Positions 9,555 to 22,320 of a stretch of 64,000 nt of DNA are shown here, piece by piece (the first letter of the stretch is position 1; each line of letters starts with the position of its first letter). This DNA comes from Tetrastigma voinierianum (taxonomy: Eukaryota; Streptophyta; Magnoliopsida; Vitales; Vitaceae), in NCBI GenBank assembly GCA_016808115.1, contig JAEQBH010001842.1, positions 372,001 to 436,000 on the forward strand, in the 5' to 3' direction. A program made the position numbers and the translations under genes. The notes below the pieces were generated by a model. The model worked only from the letters and a program-made list of their open reading frames with translations. It had not been told where the DNA came from and searched no databases.

Positions 9555-12410
9555 GTGCCCAGCCCAAAAAGCGATCTGGGAGCTTTAGGTATTGTGCCTT
9601 TTGTGACGATTAGGCTTAAAAGCGAATACAGGCTCATGGGCGCCAGGTTGTCTGAGATGTTAAGCTCTGCAAGGCGAGCTATAGGGCTGCATGGAGCTCT
9701 GGGCGCTGCAGTGTTAAGCTCTAAAGTGAGCTACGAGGCTCTTGGAGTCTTCGAGGCATTCACAGGTTGTTAAGCTGCAAAGGCCCCCGAGCTCTTGGGC
9801 TTCTAGGCGCTAAGGCCTTCTTTTGTTTTGTTAAGTTGCATATTGACCTCTAAGGGTTCTGCAGCGGCTGAGCACTCTGGCTAATAAAATTTCTATGGCC
9901 CAGCTATTAAAGCTCTTGGCGCTAGAATCCTTCACGAGATGTTAAGCTCTGCAAACTTCGGTATTAGCTATGTGGCTTCTGCACCCAGGCTCTTAGGCGC
10001 TAAGGCCTTCTTGGCCCCAGTCGCTCTGCAAGCCCAGCTATAGGGCTCCCTGAGCACTAAGGCTTCTTGATGCATTAAGGTCGAGCGAGCTCTGGCTGTG
10101 CAGGCGCTGGTCTTCTAAGGCGTTAGCTCTATGACCCGAGCTCTTAGGCTCTTGGGCGCCCCGAAGCCTTCACAATTTGTTGAGCTGCGCAAGGCGAGCT
10201 ATAGGGCTCTGGCGTTGGGAGCCTTCTGAGCTATTAAGCTCTGGCCCGAGCTCTTGGGCTCTTGGCGGCGAAAGGCCTTCACTGAGCTATTAAGCTGCGC
10301 AAGGCCCGAGCTCTTGGGCTCACAGGCGAGGCCTTCTGTTTGTTAGACTCTACAAAAGCGAGCTCTGAGGCTCTTGGGCATTGAGGCCTTCCTGAGCTAT
10401 TGAGCTGGTTGAGCTCTGAGCTCTTAGGGCGGGCCTTCACGGTGTTAAGCTTTGAAGCGAATTTCTTCGGGCTCACCGCGCTGGGCCTTCTTTGAGTTGA
10501 TAAGCTCTTGTTTATTTCTTTTGAGCTCTTGAAGCTAAGGCCTTCACAGCTGTTAAGCTCTGGCGAGCTGCAGGCTCTAGGCGCTGAGGCCTTCTTGAGC
10601 TGTTAAGCTGCACAGCGGCTCCTGAGGCTCCTGAGCCACCACTGAGCTATTAAGCTGCAGCTGGCTTCTGGGCTCCTGAGGGGCGATAAGGCCTTCACCC
10701 CGAGTTGTTAGCTTTGGCTTGGCTCTTTGGGCTTCTAGGAGCTAAGGCCTTCTGCAGTGTTAAGCTCACACCAAGGCGGCTCTTGGGTTGCAGCGCCAGG
10801 CATACCGGGGTGTGAGCTCTGAGCCAGGCTCTCTCTGGGCTCACAGGCGCTGAGAGCCTTCGATGCTGTTGAGCTACGCAAGGCTGAGCCTACTGGAGCT
10901 CTGGCGGCGAGCCTTTTAGTATTAAGCTCGCGATGGCTTTCTTTGGGCTTTTTGGTGCTAAGGCCTTCCCAGTGATAAGCTCTTGGCCAAACTCTTGCAG
11001 GCGTTTGAGGCCTTCTGAATGTTAAGCTTTGCAAAGCTGGGCCTCTTGGTTTTCTTGGGCATTGAGGGCATGGCAGTGGTGAGCTTCTGGCCCAGACCAC
11101 ATGGCTCTGAGTCGAGGCCTTCTTGAGCTATTAAGCTTTGCAAAGGCGAGGCTATTGGGCTCTGAGTATAAGACCTTCTTGAGTTGTTAAGCTTTAGCGG
11201 CTGTTGGGCTCTGGCGCTAGGCCTTCTTGGCCAGTTAAGCACAAGGCGAGGCCTGGCGGGCTCTTAGGCCACTGGGCCTTCTTGATCTGTTAGCTGCGCA
11301 GGCGAGCTCTTGGGCTCTGAGGCGCGGGCAGCTCTGGCTGTTAAGCTCTTCAAGCGGAAACTCTCACCCAGGCTCTGGCGCGGCCTTCTGGCCAGTGAGC
11401 TCACACAGATTGAGCTCTGGGGCTCTTGGCGTGAGGCAGCTGAGCTAAGCTCTGCAGCGGCTCTTTGGGCTCTTGGGCGTGAGGCCTTCTAGTTGTGCAG
11501 GCGAGGCTCTTTGGGCTCACAGGCGAGGCCTTCTTGGCGTGCTTCCCCTCAAAGCTAATTCACAAGCTGCAGGCGTTAAAGGCCTTCTGTGTCGCTCTAT
11601 GGCGAAACTCTGCTGAGCTCACTGTGCCAGGCCTTCTGAGGTGGTAACTCTGCCCAGGCTGCTAAACTCACGAAGCCTTTGAGGCACTTCGCGAGTTGTT
11701 AGCTGCCTGGCGAAACTCTTGGACTCACAGGCGTTGGCTATCTTGGCTAATTTCTGAGGCTCCTACGTGTTGAGGCTTTCCGAGCAATTCGCTCTGTGGC
11801 CCAGGCTCCACAGGGCGCTAAGGCCTTTGTTTGATAAGCTCGCAAACTAAACTACGGGACTCTGCAGGCGCTAAAAGGCCTTCTGATGATAAAGTTCTGG
11901 CCCAATTTCTTGAGACAAGGCGTTAAGGCCTTCACGATCTGTTAAATATGAGTGCATTTCTACCGAGGCTGCAGGCGTTGAGGCCTTCTGAGCCTATTAA
12001 ACTGCGCAGTGAGCTACTAGGCTCACAGGGGAGTTGAGGCCTTCTTGGTACGTTAGGCTGAGTTTGTGCTGGTGCGGGCGCTAAGGCCTTTATTTGATAA
12101 ATACGCAGGCTGAATCTTTGGGCTCCTTGGCGCGAGGCCTTCCTGGCGCCCAGGCTGCAAGCGTAGCGCTCTGAGCTCTGAGCGGCGAGACCTTCTTAAG
12201 GCTGTTAAGCTCTACAAGCGACTGCTGCGATCACGGGTGCTAAGGCCTTCTTGAAACATTAAGCTGGCTGACTCTTGACCCTAGGTCTTTGAGGCTGCGC
12301 GGGGCGTAGCCAAGGAAATTGATTCTTTGGGCTCAAGGCGGGCTTTCTGTTGTTAGCTGCGCAAGCCCGACTCACCCAGGCTCTTGAGGCGTTAAAGGCC
12401 TTCTTGATAT
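9555..12410 (-). repeat. Tandem array of a ~54-bp GC-rich monomer in Tat A
   Basis: About 50 degenerate copies of a unit built on AAGGCCTTCTTGAGCTGTTA followed by AGCTCTGCAAGGCGAGCTC and TTGGGCTCTTGGGCGC. AGGCCTTC recurs at roughly 54-bp intervals (for example 10,277, 10,331, 10,385, 10,432, 10,486, 10,538, 10,588). Hypervariable tandem repeats downstream of pol are known from Tat-lineage elements. Several ORFs run through the array on both strands, but they follow the repeat and are not genes. Indels are very dense. Confidence 0.8.
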
Positions 12411-12419
12411 CAGTGAGTT

Positions 12420-13102
12420 CCACACAGTTCTTTATATGTATTGAGGTGATATATGGGGTCTTCATTTCATTGAGCGTTTGATGTGGCATTTACGGACTTT
12501 CTTGGGAAGAGGAAAGTGCGGCACCGGTACGTGAACGGGGTTCGGTTTGTTTGCACCGGAGTCCATAGGGGCGGAGTTCGGCCCTTTATTGCTTCCTTCA
12601 TATGGCTAGCTCTTCTTTGGACAATCATGAAGCTCTACAACTCCTATGGCCAACTATTAGTCTCACGTTGATAAAGGATGGGTTCCTTGCCCTCGTTTGT
12701 TCTACCATGCCTCTCCTCACATTTAGATCCTCCGGGGTTTGTAAGGGTTATCTTTGGCTGTTTGTTTCTCTTCTCATAAGCTTCTCGAGGAGGGTCAAGG
12801 TGTTGTTTTTCTCGGGTAATAGTGTTTAGGCCTTCTCGGGCCTATCGTGCCTCCTAGGGGCATTGTATTTGTCTGGTGAGTTGATCCAACTCTCTCAGCA
12901 AACGTTGGTTGGTGAGATGGAGCGCCTCCATCTTATTGGTGTTGGCCTGTAGAGTTTCTAGTTCGCCTCCGAGAGGTCAGCTATCTACATCGCCTTGCTA
13001 GTCTTGCATCCTTGGGGGATTGGCATGGCTCCTGCTTGTGTGGTCGATACCATGGTCTTGAGAAGTCAATTTATTCGTCGTTCCCATAGGCAGTATGACC
13101 CG
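12420..13102 (-). other. 5' leader and primer-binding region of Tat A
   Basis: On the minus strand the leader runs from the right LTR towards the array. It starts with a degenerate primer-binding region ending in CTATGGGAACGAC (reverse of 13,079-13,091). The stretch at 12,850-13,000 matches 32,210-32,340 in element B (TTGGTTGGTGAGATGGAGCGCC). Short ORFs on the plus strand at 12,483-12,829 have no recognisable domain. Confidence 0.55.
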
Positions 13103-13562
13103 GTTATGATTTTCAACCGGAACTAGGCTAGAGCGTGCTTGAATTCTTCAGGCGGAGTCCACGACTCTGAATATCGGAGCTCCTCTACAACAAGAAATAA
13201 AAGGATGGCGGGGCTTTTCGTTGCCTCGTGCTGTCAGATTCTTTGGGGTGGAAGAGAAGATCAGCCCCATGCAGGGGAATGATTTGTATTGCCTTTCACC
13301 GATGGGGTGGCCTGGTATTTATAATGGATGATCATGATAGCTTTCCTAGTTGGATAGATCTGATATTCCTCCATTGGGTGAAGTGCCTTTCTTTATTGTA
13401 AGCCCAGATTAATAGGAATAATTGATGGGCAATAATTGGGAAATATCACTTTCTAGTGGTGGAGATTGGGTATTTTCATATCGAAGATTCTTTGATTCGC
13501 TACGACTACACTTTGAAGGGGTGAATTGAATGTGTTTTGGGCTATATTTGAGGATATCATCG
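13103..13562 (-). repeat. 5' LTR of Tat element A
   Basis: It matches the left LTR over TGGATGATCATGATAGCTTTC, AATAATTGATGGGCAATAAT and GAAGGGGTGAATTG. The TTTATAATGGATGATCATG region corresponds to the TATA-bearing part of the LTR of C. The right end diverges after GATATCATCG at about 13,562. Confidence 0.6.
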
Positions 13563-13851
13563 AGGCCCAACCATTTTCAAACAACTAATCTTCGTTTAAG
13601 TTGTTTAATATTGGCATCGTTTAATATGTTTGGTTTTCTATGAATTTTATCGTTTTTGTATTATTATTATTAATGTTGTTGTGATAACGATTAGTAACAT
13701 AGTGGTGTTTTTCTTTCTATTAATGTTTATATTGGTAAGTGTAACTAAATAAATTTATTTAAAACAATTAATAATTAACTATCGGCATGATTATCGATTA
13801 TGACATCATTGAACCAAACAGGGTGTAAGATATACTTTTAAGTTTTAGTCA
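13563..13851. other. AT-rich spacer between Tat A and Tat B
   Basis: No gene is seen. It ends near GAACCAAACAGGGTG (13,811-13,825), which may be the right terminus of the hAT-like element whose left part is at 8,048-8,864. Confidence 0.4.
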
Positions 13852-14395
13852 TGATGATGCTTTTCAGGTAGGCTGGGCGATACTTGGGATTTAACTGGGC
13901 AGGTCGACTCAGATACATTGGACTCTACGCAAAAACAAGAAACAAAAGGATCGGCGGGGGCTGTGGTTGCCTCTGAAATACTAAGTCAATAATTCTAAGG
14001 GAAGAGATCAGCTAGCAGAATGAATTTTAAATGCGTAAGAATGCAACGTGCAACTCCTGGAGTGGGGTGACTTTGGTATTATAGTAGATGTTTTTCCAAA
14101 TTGGATGGTGATAAGGATTCTCTCTTATTGGATGGAGAATTTTCTTTCCTTATCGCTGTCAGATTAATAAGAGATAATTAAACAGCAGTTATTGAGAATT
14201 ATCCTACTTTTCTTATTGGTGAGATTTGATTTGATTTACAGGATATGGGCTCTTTAAATTTGTCGGGTGTTATGTTATGGTGGATGATTTGGGCTCCGTT
14301 TTTGGGGCTGTGCGGGCGGCGTTTCTTGGGCACAGCATAAATCTTCTTTTAATCTTGCTTCTTGGGCTGGGAGTGGGCTGCCGCTATTTTTAAAC
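13852..14395 (-). repeat. 3' LTR of Tat element B
   Basis: It begins TGATGATGCTTTTCAGG, the reverse complement of the CATCATCA end of the C LTRs. It shares CAAAAACAAGAAACAAAAGG and the GATCAGCTAGCAGAATGAATT block with the right LTR of B. It ends near CCGCTATTTTTAAACCC. Confidence 0.65.
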
Positions 14396-14842
14396 CCAGT
14401 CAGGTTTGTTTTAGTTGTGGCGTGAGGGGTTGTATACGTTTCTCTCAGATCGGGTGCGACTTCTGTGTTCGCTCGGGGCTTTGGTTTGATTGGGCTTTGT
14501 CGTGATCAAATGTCTGTGGTACTAATGATTTTTACAAACTTCGCTTATTTCCTCTAATTCTTTCTGATTTCTTTCAAGAACATCTGCGATTGTTTATGTT
14601 TAATGTTCACACCCTATTGAAGTTTTTTCCTTCTCTGTGAGTTCGGGCTTCTTTTTCTTAAAACCGTCTGACATAGTTCGAGCACAGTGAGGTGCGAAAT
14701 CGTTGTATTTCTAAAACTTCAGATTTATCTCCACTTATTAACCAAACTGTTGCGATATGCATAGTGGTCTGAGGTGAGAGCAGCGGGGGATGAGTTTTAA
14801 CCAGTGTAAATGATCATCTGTTCAGGGTGATTCCGGAAATAG
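14396..14842 (-). other. 3' untranslated part of Tat B
   Basis: This block is the reverse-oriented equivalent of 44,100-44,660 in Tat C. Shared runs include CGGGTGCGACTTCTG and GGGCTTCTTTTTCTTAAAA. It ends where the Athila LTR begins. No coding domain is seen. Confidence 0.55.
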
Positions 14843-16022
14843 TGAATTCAATTTGGATTGGGTTTTTAATTATAAAAGCAGTGAGTTGGTGATTTATAAA
14901 ATGAAAATAAAATGAAGTAAAATATGAAAAAGAACTCATGAAGCTTGTCAGGCTCACTGGGGATTTAGGAGTCTTAAAGGCTTAAATGAAGGTTCTCGGG
15001 TCCTTTTCCTCGTGTTGGGAGCACTTGACATGTGGTCATTTCGAACGGATCTTTCTTTAGCTATCAAAACTGAACCCTAATAAATTTCCTTTTTGAAATA
15101 TAGCATTGAATAGACATAAATGTTCACGTAGTGAAAAACTATCTCTAAATCTACCTGCATTAACTAGCAATAACAACTAATAAAATATCAGTGTGAATCT
15201 ATTGTAAAGCATTCTTGGAAATACAAAAACTTAGTCAAATACAAGTTAACCAAAGGTATACGAAAGGATTTGAACATATAATGAGCGTAAACATCCATGA
15301 ATGCTTGCCTTAAAAACATGAGCCATCATTTTACCACTGCAACCCCGTAGCCTCCTCTTCAAGGATGGGAGCTTAATGGCCATCCTCGAGGATGATTAAA
15401 AACCAGAAAAATAGCTAAATGAAAAGCAAGGAAAGAAAATAAGAAAAATTAGAAAAGAAAAAGAAAATGTAACTTACAGGTTTTTGATTTCTACCAAAGC
15501 AAAGCTTTTTCACCACCAAAAGTTACAAATCTCCCAAACATTGGACCTTATATAGAGTTTTTCTTAGGATAAAATATATATGCCCTCAACATTAAACAAG
15601 AGGGTAAATGGAAAAAGAGAAAAAAATCAAAAAGTCAGCATGAGATGGCAATGTGCCAAAGTGGCATAGTGCAAGAAGAATTAACATAATGCCGGTGCCA
15701 AGTGGCATAATGCCAGACCACCGGTTTTTGCTCTAGTCTTGGTACCTCTGCTCTGTTTTCTTCCATTCTCTTCTCACTCTGTTCTTTTGATTATACTCAC
15801 AGATTTTTAATATGCAAAGCTAGTTTTGGCTCGGATTCTTATTGCTTGGTTGATTCAACAAATTTGGCATTAAAAACTATAAAAAGTCGAGAAAATGCGA
15901 TCGAGGAATAATATTTGAGGCCTTAATGTGTAAATCGAGAGTTAAATTAAAATGATTAGTATACAAAAAGCACTCAGGCTTTATAATAAATAGGGTTCAA
16001 ATAGCACTTTTGGGCACTATCA
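14843..16022 (-). repeat. 3' LTR of the Athila element
   Basis: Roughly 1.18 kb. In element orientation it starts TGATAGTGCCCAAAAGTG and ends near CCAAATTGAATTCA. It aligns with 24,557-25,345 over AGGTTCTCGGGTCCTTTTC, TATCAAAACTGAACC, ACCTGCATTAACTA and ACATGAGCCATCATTT. A purine-rich GGTTGGGGTG directly precedes the start in element orientation (16,023-16,032) and fits a polypurine tract. Confidence 0.75.
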
Positions 16023-16032
16023 CACCCCAACC

Positions 16033-17340
16033 TACATTGCTAGTCCATAGCAATAAATAAAAAGAAGAAACAAAAGAACAAAGCAGATAATAGCAAAAAA
16101 TGTGTCCTCAATGTGTTTCAAAAAAGTATGTAGATGAGTAATGCTGCACTCACCTGGGGGGAATCAAAACCATGTTTAATAACTATCTTGAGAGAATAGA
16201 TGCATAAAATATTTGGGTATCAAAGAGCCTCCTTCTTTGGTGACTCTGCCCGGATACTTCCACTGAGCCACTAAGTGTTTGTTTGATCAGTTCTCCAACA
16301 ATAAGCACTAAATTGCACTCTCTGACAAACTCACGCCTCCACCTAGGACACTAACCAGCCTAGAACATGACCCACTCTTATTCCACGATTCCTTTTTTTG
16401 TGTTGTAGGGGTCTGTCTTTGAGGAACTTCGACCTTGCAAAGTCCATGTAACGAGGATCACGATGACTCCCGACCAATGAGTAAGGCTTAGGGCACCAAG
16501 TCATAAGGATCGCTAAGGCCTGGCTCACCCCGAGTTTCACCCCGGGACTCGAATGATTTCGAAACTCCAGCACACAACTTGCTAAAGCTCCACCCATTCG
16601 CATTGTGCGACACTCGTCGCGACTCCAATGATGAAGGTTCAAGGCACAGGCTTTAAAGGCTTCGCCGCGCATATACCCCTCAGTTGTTACTTTCCAGTTT
16701 CAGGCAAAGCATTGCAATTTTCTTCTTTTTCTCTTTATTTTCTTTTGTTTTTCTTTTCTTTTCTTTCTTTTTCTTTTTATTTTGGAAGACACATTAGCGC
16801 TCTTTTATGGGGTCCTTAACCTATTTAAGATGATCAGAAACTAGGGCTAGGTTTTGCAAGTGAGATTGTAGTAGTTCTTGATATTATTTGAAACTGATGT
16901 GCACAGTGTGTGGATTAGCTAAGAGGTGGAAGAAAGAATTAGAAGCGATAAGAATTCAATTAATCATCCTCAGCTAGGCGTGAATCAATCTTTTATCAAT
17001 GAATTTAAATGAGAGATTTGAATTTTCCAACTTGCTGAGTAGGCAAAACACACAAAAAAAAAAAAAAAAAAAGTGGAGTGAAATTTTAAGCGTAAGTATA
17101 GGCTAAATAGTATGCATATAAAAAAAAGCATTATAGTTTTAGGTTTTCAAAAACATGCGGCTTCATTAGGGTGAAAAACAAGCCATTGACAAACCATAAA
17201 GTAGACACCCCAAAACTGTAAAAAAAAAAAAAAAGAAAAAAAAAGAAAGAAATGTAATTGCCACTTCCTTCGCTAATTCTCTCTCCCCCCAATTGAATGT
17301 CACATTGTCCTCAATAGGGTTGGTTTAGAAAACTAGAGAA
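16033..17340 (-). other. Athila 3' untranslated region
   Basis: This contains poly-A runs (17,054-17,072 and 17,221-17,234), a CT-rich tract (16,715-16,780) and a 109-codon ORF at 16,343-16,672 without a recognised domain. The segment lies between the env-like remnant and the 3' LTR, as in other Athila elements. Confidence 0.45.
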
Positions 17341-18790
17341 GGAAGTAGTACCTCTCGATGGTGTGTAGTTGGTGGATGGTATCCCCATCCAGGGCGAGGT
17401 GAGGAGTGTGCCGGAGGGCGCGCTCTGCTTTGTTGCGAAGAGAGCTGAGTGGATACTGATGGTGGAATGGGAGCGACGGGTGACCACAGCTGCCCGAGAT
17501 GGCGTGGTTTTGTGCGACGATGGCCTCTATGCGTGCCATCCTCTCTGCCAAAGATATTAGAAAATCCACGACGGATCGCGAGAGATATCTTTATTAGAGT
17601 GGTGATGTACTAGGTCCTTCTGATGGGTGGAGGCACGGGGGACAGTGGTGATTGCTGAAGCTGCTTGATGATCTGATACGAGGGGTGCTCGGTATCTTAC
17701 AGTAATTGGATAGAAGCTGCAGCTATGCCCTCAGCTCCATTGTGAGGTGAGAGGTAGTGAGGCACGGCGAGCGTGGCCACACAGTCGATAGAAGGTATCT
17801 TAACCAAACAGCTCAATAAAGTTTCCTCAAAGCTGAAATATATATGTTGTAAGCAAGCCTTGAGAGCAGGAGGGTATGGCTTTGGAGTAAGTGGTTTTGT
17901 GACCAGACATCCTCAAAAGTGGAACAAAGATGTCATCAAAAGCTGGTAAGACTGAACCAATAACCTGAAATACAGTAAGAAGCCTCGAGATAGCTCCTCT
18001 TCGCTTCCACGGTATCTTTGGAGTGGAAAGATCGGTAGATGGCAATATGTGAGGTGATGAAGCATGCTCGGGAGGAAAATTTGCCTCAGGAGAAGAACAA
18101 TTTATTGACATCTCTGGATATAACACGAACCATCCTCACTGGAGACGAGGGGTCAAGCCCTGGCTGTAATTAACCATGTTGGCTGGAAAATGAATCATTT
18201 GCGATGCTCGAGTGTAAGTATCTCTGCGAGTATGTGATGAAGTGGATAACAGTGAGATGAGGTACTCTGGATGTCATGGTATGGAAGAACTTCGATGACC
18301 ACAGGGTGAAAAGGCGGCGACGGAGTCATACAGGCCTCGGGGAATCTACCCATTTGCACCCTCGTCATGGAATCCCTGAGCTCGGGATCTGCAGCAAAAG
18401 CGGCACATCATAATATATTTCGCGATGCACATTTTTGTGCTGTGTCGAATTCACGTAATGGGAGCGCAATGTGAAAGAGCGCTGGATATAAATGGGTGTG
18501 AGGAGTCAGAGGAAGGTCATCGGTTGGCCACGGATATCACGGCGGTAGGGGCTCTGTGAGCTCAGTTGGATGACTAGCGGAGTCTCTTGCGGCCCTCCTC
18601 GTGTAGAACTGCGAGTGCGAGGCTAGCGGGAATGGGAGCGGTGGTCTGACATTGGTGTAGTTAGAGGGAGGCTCACGTCGAGGGCATGGGGTGGAGAGGA
18701 AGGTCACTCGAGGCTGGGCGGCATGTCCCTCCGGTCCTTGCCATTTGGATAAGGGAGGGGAGATGGAGATGGTGGAAGGTGCTGCGAAAA
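17333..18790 (-). pseudogene. Athila env-like third ORF, decayed
   Basis: Between the integrase and the 3' LTR, the minus strand carries broken ORFs of 78 and 99 codons (17,333-17,569 and 17,827-18,126). The first includes the helix-like FLISLAERMARIEAIVAQNH, which would suit a C-terminal coiled coil. Athila elements typically hold an env-like ORF at this place. I assign it by position and general character, not by a diagnostic motif. A transmembrane segment could not be established. Confidence 0.4.
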
Positions 18791-19039
18791 CACACCTGAC
18801 AGAATACCCAACTTATAAGTGTGCGAGAAAATGAAAATAATAATAGTGAAAAATATAAATGTAATAAAAAAAATTAAAACAAGTCAGCTAAAGTGGAGTG
18901 ATCACTCCTTTAGTGTAGTTTTGAATTCATGGAGGATACGAGGGGGCTCTTCCTTGTTTGCAAGATATTTGTCTGACATCTGGCTTCCACTCTGCGCGCA
19001 GTTGTGCTAAACAGCTCTATTATCTAACTGGTTGAAGCT

Positions 19040-20070
19040 AGTCTATCGAGCCATTGAGGTATGCTGATGAATGATGATAGTCCAGTGTGATACCGGATTT
19101 TAAGTTTACTTGGAAAAGGTGGAGTTTGGAGTTGTAGTATGGACGCCAGTCCCCCTTGTTAAATTCTTACCAAGTGCTCTTGATCATGCCATTTTTGATC
19201 TTTCCTTTGCAGTCTTAGATTCAAGTAGGCCTCGACTCATTGAGATCGAGTCTTTTGAGCCGGCCCTACTTAAATCCATGTTGACTTCTTGGTGCCAGAC
19301 AACGTACTCTTATTTCCTTTGGAAGATGGCATGCCTTGCCATAGACGAAGCGATAAGGGACATTCGAATCGTTTTGAAAATTTTGATGCAGCCAAGCCCA
19401 CGATTGAATCGAGCAATTTGAGGGACCAATCTTTTATTCTTTGTTTACCACTTTCATTAGAATGGTCTTTATCTCCCTTTGTTGGCAAGCTCCATGACCA
19501 CTTGGTTTGAGATGTTAAAGGTAGCCACTTTATGTTAACACCATATTTAATATGAGTTTTGAAGGTTTGTTATGAAGTGTGAACTACATCACTAATATTG
19601 GCTTTGGTACCCCAAACACAGAAAAATGTTTGCCCAAAGGTGAGCACCACCTGTGGTCATTGGTTTTACGAGGATTGCCTCAGCCACGTTTAGATATGTG
19701 AGTGCAGCGATATATGCATGCCCGCCAAAACATAGGAAAGGTCCCATGAAATCGTGCCCCCGAACATGAATGGCCAGCTACTAAAATTGGGTTTAGGGGC
19801 ATCATATGACTGCGAAACAATTTCCCGAGTCTTTGGCATCTATCACATACTCGGCTTTGTTTGGTGAGCTTCTTTAAAGAGAAGGCCGAGTAGAAGCAGG
19901 CGCATCACCTTCATTCTTGCTACGGGAAGCAAGTGCAGCCACCACGCACTCTCATGGAAGTGGCTTAGAATTCCCTGTTGCTCTTCTTCAGGCACACACT
20001 TCCTAATTATCTGATCTGCACAGTATTTAAATAAGAAAGGTTCCTCCCAATAAACAAGATGGATCACCCA
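19040..20070 (-). pseudogene. Athila integrase, frameshifted
   Basis: The zinc-binding part is at 19,843-20,067, with EEPFLFKYCADQIIRKCVPE followed by a degenerate HFHES. Core-domain traces follow leftwards: the NREIK-like 'QREIKTILMKVVNKE' near 19,440-19,490 and 'WQGMPSSKG', corresponding to the usual YGKACHLP region, near 19,330. The C-terminal NMDLSRAGSK lies near 19,250. Integrase inserts the element cDNA into the host genome. Multiple frame changes mean no functional product as read. Confidence 0.75.
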
Positions 20071-20072
20071 AA

Positions 20073-21370
20073 CTAAAAATATTTCCTATCTTGTTCTTTC
20101 CAGCAATTTGGAATTTCTCTGTTAACTAGGAAATTGGCAATGTGAGCATACCGAGGGCATTCTCTATTAGTGAGATTCTTAGAGTCATGTCGTTGATTGG
20201 GACTATGGAAGTGTTGTAAGGCTATGGTTAATCTATGAAGATGTTGCATACAACATTCTCCTACCTTTTGTCGCAATTTGCGAATTAAATTCCACTGACC
20301 AAAGGAAGAACCCATGGATAAGTCTTGCCTTGGCATCTTGGCAGTTAGGAAGTGTTTAAGAGAATAATCTGTAAAAATGACTATATCAGATTGTAGTGTA
20401 ACCGAAATTTGTCAGGCATAGACGCTGTGTAATTGCCTCATGCAGTAGTGTGTGATTCATGTTATTAACCGTTCAAGAGTTTTTGTATATAATAGACTAC
20501 ATAAGGGTTTTCCTATTCTCTTTGTCTAGATGCTCAGCCAAGATCACTTGCATCACATACCTCAAAACTAACTGCCAATTGGGTGCCCTTACTATTGGTG
20601 CAGTGGTCAGATGGGACCTCAGCTCTTCGAAGCTCTTATGACAGTCTCTATCCCAAGCAAATTTAGCATCTTTCTCGAAGAAGCATAGGGGCCAGAAATC
20701 TTTGAAAAGTCCTTGTGATAAATCTCACAATAAAGCTTTGCATGACCAAAGGAATTGCCCTATTGTTTTTACATTTGTTTGAGAAGGCAGTTTGGAAATG
20801 AGTTCAATTTTTGCCTTGTCAACTTCAATTGCTAGAAATGACATGTCACAACGCAATCCCTGGTTTCGCACCATAAAATGACATTTCTCGATTAAGCACC
20901 CGAGGTTCTTTTTCAATGCACCTGCGGGGGCAGGCTTTGGTGAAATCGGACATTCTTCAAAATCGCCTCGAAGTATCGGTGATGTCATCCACATGTATAC
21001 TTCCATTATCATCCACCATATGTTTGAAAGATACTGGCATACGTCTTTGGAAGAGAGGTGGCGGGCGTTGGAAGACAGGCATCTCACGTGGCATAAAGTT
21101 CCAAATGGACAAGTAAAAGGTGGTCTTTCTTGATCCTCTAGTACGATCTCTATCTGAAAGTACTGAATACCATCCAAAAGCAATAGAATGGTTTTGACTC
21201 TCTCAAGAAGCTAATCAATGAAGGGCCTTTAGGAAGTGATCTTTTCTTATTCTTGCGGCCAAACTCATAATCTAGCCATACCCTCGACGATTGGTGAGGC
21301 GGGTAGACACATCCTCGCCCTTTTCATTTTTTACAGTGGTCACCCTTGATTTCTTGGGCACCACGGGTTG
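20073..21370 (-). pseudogene. Athila reverse transcriptase and RNase H, frameshifted
   Basis: The RT core is clear at 20,725-21,183: FQIEIVLEDQE, TCPFGT, EKCHFMVR and EVDKAKIELISKLP. The catalytic Y-x-D-D region is damaged: 'VYMWMTSPI' stands where the usual FMDDF-type motif is expected. The connection/RNase H start (FEKDAKFAWDRDCHKSFEEL) lies near 20,600-20,690. Upstream sequence around 21,300-21,370 corresponds to the VPKKSRVTTV linker before RT. This protein copies element RNA into DNA; this copy cannot. Confidence 0.8.
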
Positions 21371-21939
21371 GGCTACCAGTGCTTTATCGGATATTGGGCC
21401 ATGATAAAACTACGGCAACTTCAGACTTCAATGTGGCAGCCACTGCGTATGAGGTTAATCTCCTACGTAGGTACGCTATAACAGTTTTTGACTCTTCCTC
21501 TAGATAAATGTGATGAGTGCGAATTCTTTGGGTTGATGCCTTTTAAATCGGAAATTTCCACCCCCAGCTTGCTTGTTCATCTTGAGGAGGTGCGTGGATT
21601 ATGCTCTGTGGAGTGGTAAGAAATAGCGATAATGCATTTGGACAACTTGTTTTCTTCCCGAAAATGCATATTTTGCAATTCCACGAGGCGGGGTTTGAGA
21701 TCCGGCTATTGAGATTCCTTTTCCTCTTCTCAGTCGATAAGGTAGAATTTCACTTTTTCTCCAACACCTGCATAGCTCATGCATTGAGGTTCACAGTTAT
21801 CCTCTTGCTCTATAAGGCGCCGAATAACTCACGGGTTAGCACACATCTACGCACTTCTTTGCTCATTAACTTTGTTCTTCAGAGTGATTGTATCTATTAT
21901 CTGCTTCTTCACGATCGTCCTCCTTTGGTTACATATGCT

Positions 21940-22320
21940 TTTACTCAAGTGGAAGATATTGAGTTCAGTCATACTCCCAGTGGGTTGCATAACTTATTTC
22001 GACATAATGGCATTCGAAGTAGCGAATGGCCTTCCCAATATGATGGGTACATGGTTGGCCCCACGCTCTGGGGCTCGTGTCGAAGTACGACAAAAATCCT
22101 TTGGATAGTAGAATTTGTCCACTTGTGATAGAACATCCTCAATGGTCCTTTGATATTTAATAAGATCTATCGGCTGAAATGATATGATGGAAGTAAGACC
22201 AGTTCCTCTAAACTATTTGCCCACATGGAATATGGCGAGTAGGTTCTGCTAGCTCAAGTCAGACACAATTTTCTACACAAGTGCCCCCGATGTTGTAGCT
22301 GAGATAAAGTGGGACACCAC
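21940..22320 (-). pseudogene. Athila aspartic protease region
   Basis: The minus strand gives IEDVLSQVDKFYYPKDF, then NHVPIILGRPFATSNAIM and TELNIFHLSK in adjoining frames. These are the protease C-terminal half and linker of Athila polyproteins. The active-site D-x-G segment upstream was not found intact. Protease would cleave the gag-pol polyprotein. Confidence 0.65.

Larger units (their letters stand above)
8865..13562 (-). mobile_element. Tat element A: non-autonomous Ty3/gypsy, gag-pol absent
   Basis: Two related LTRs (8,865-9,415 and 13,103-13,562) bracket 3.7 kb lacking any gag, protease, RT or integrase match. The right LTR is followed leftward by a degenerate primer-binding region and a leader, then directly by a long tandem array and the left LTR. 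The LTRs and leader match those of elements B and C, so A belongs to the same family but has lost its coding part and the antisense ORF. It needs proteins supplied in trans, if it was ever mobile in this form. Boundaries are accurate to tens of bases. Confidence 0.7.

Noticed and set aside
10735..11242. Overlapping minus-strand ORFs of 121 and 94 codons
   Set aside because: They lie inside the 54-bp tandem array of Tat A, repeat its pattern and match no known protein type.
9555..12410. Possible CRISPR array or bacterial repeat
   Set aside because: Units are contiguous and degenerate with no unique spacers, and the context is a plant retrotransposon.
17369..17560. 63-codon plus-strand ORF
   Set aside because: It overlaps the coiled-coil-like env remnant of Athila on the opposite strand, which explains the open frame better.
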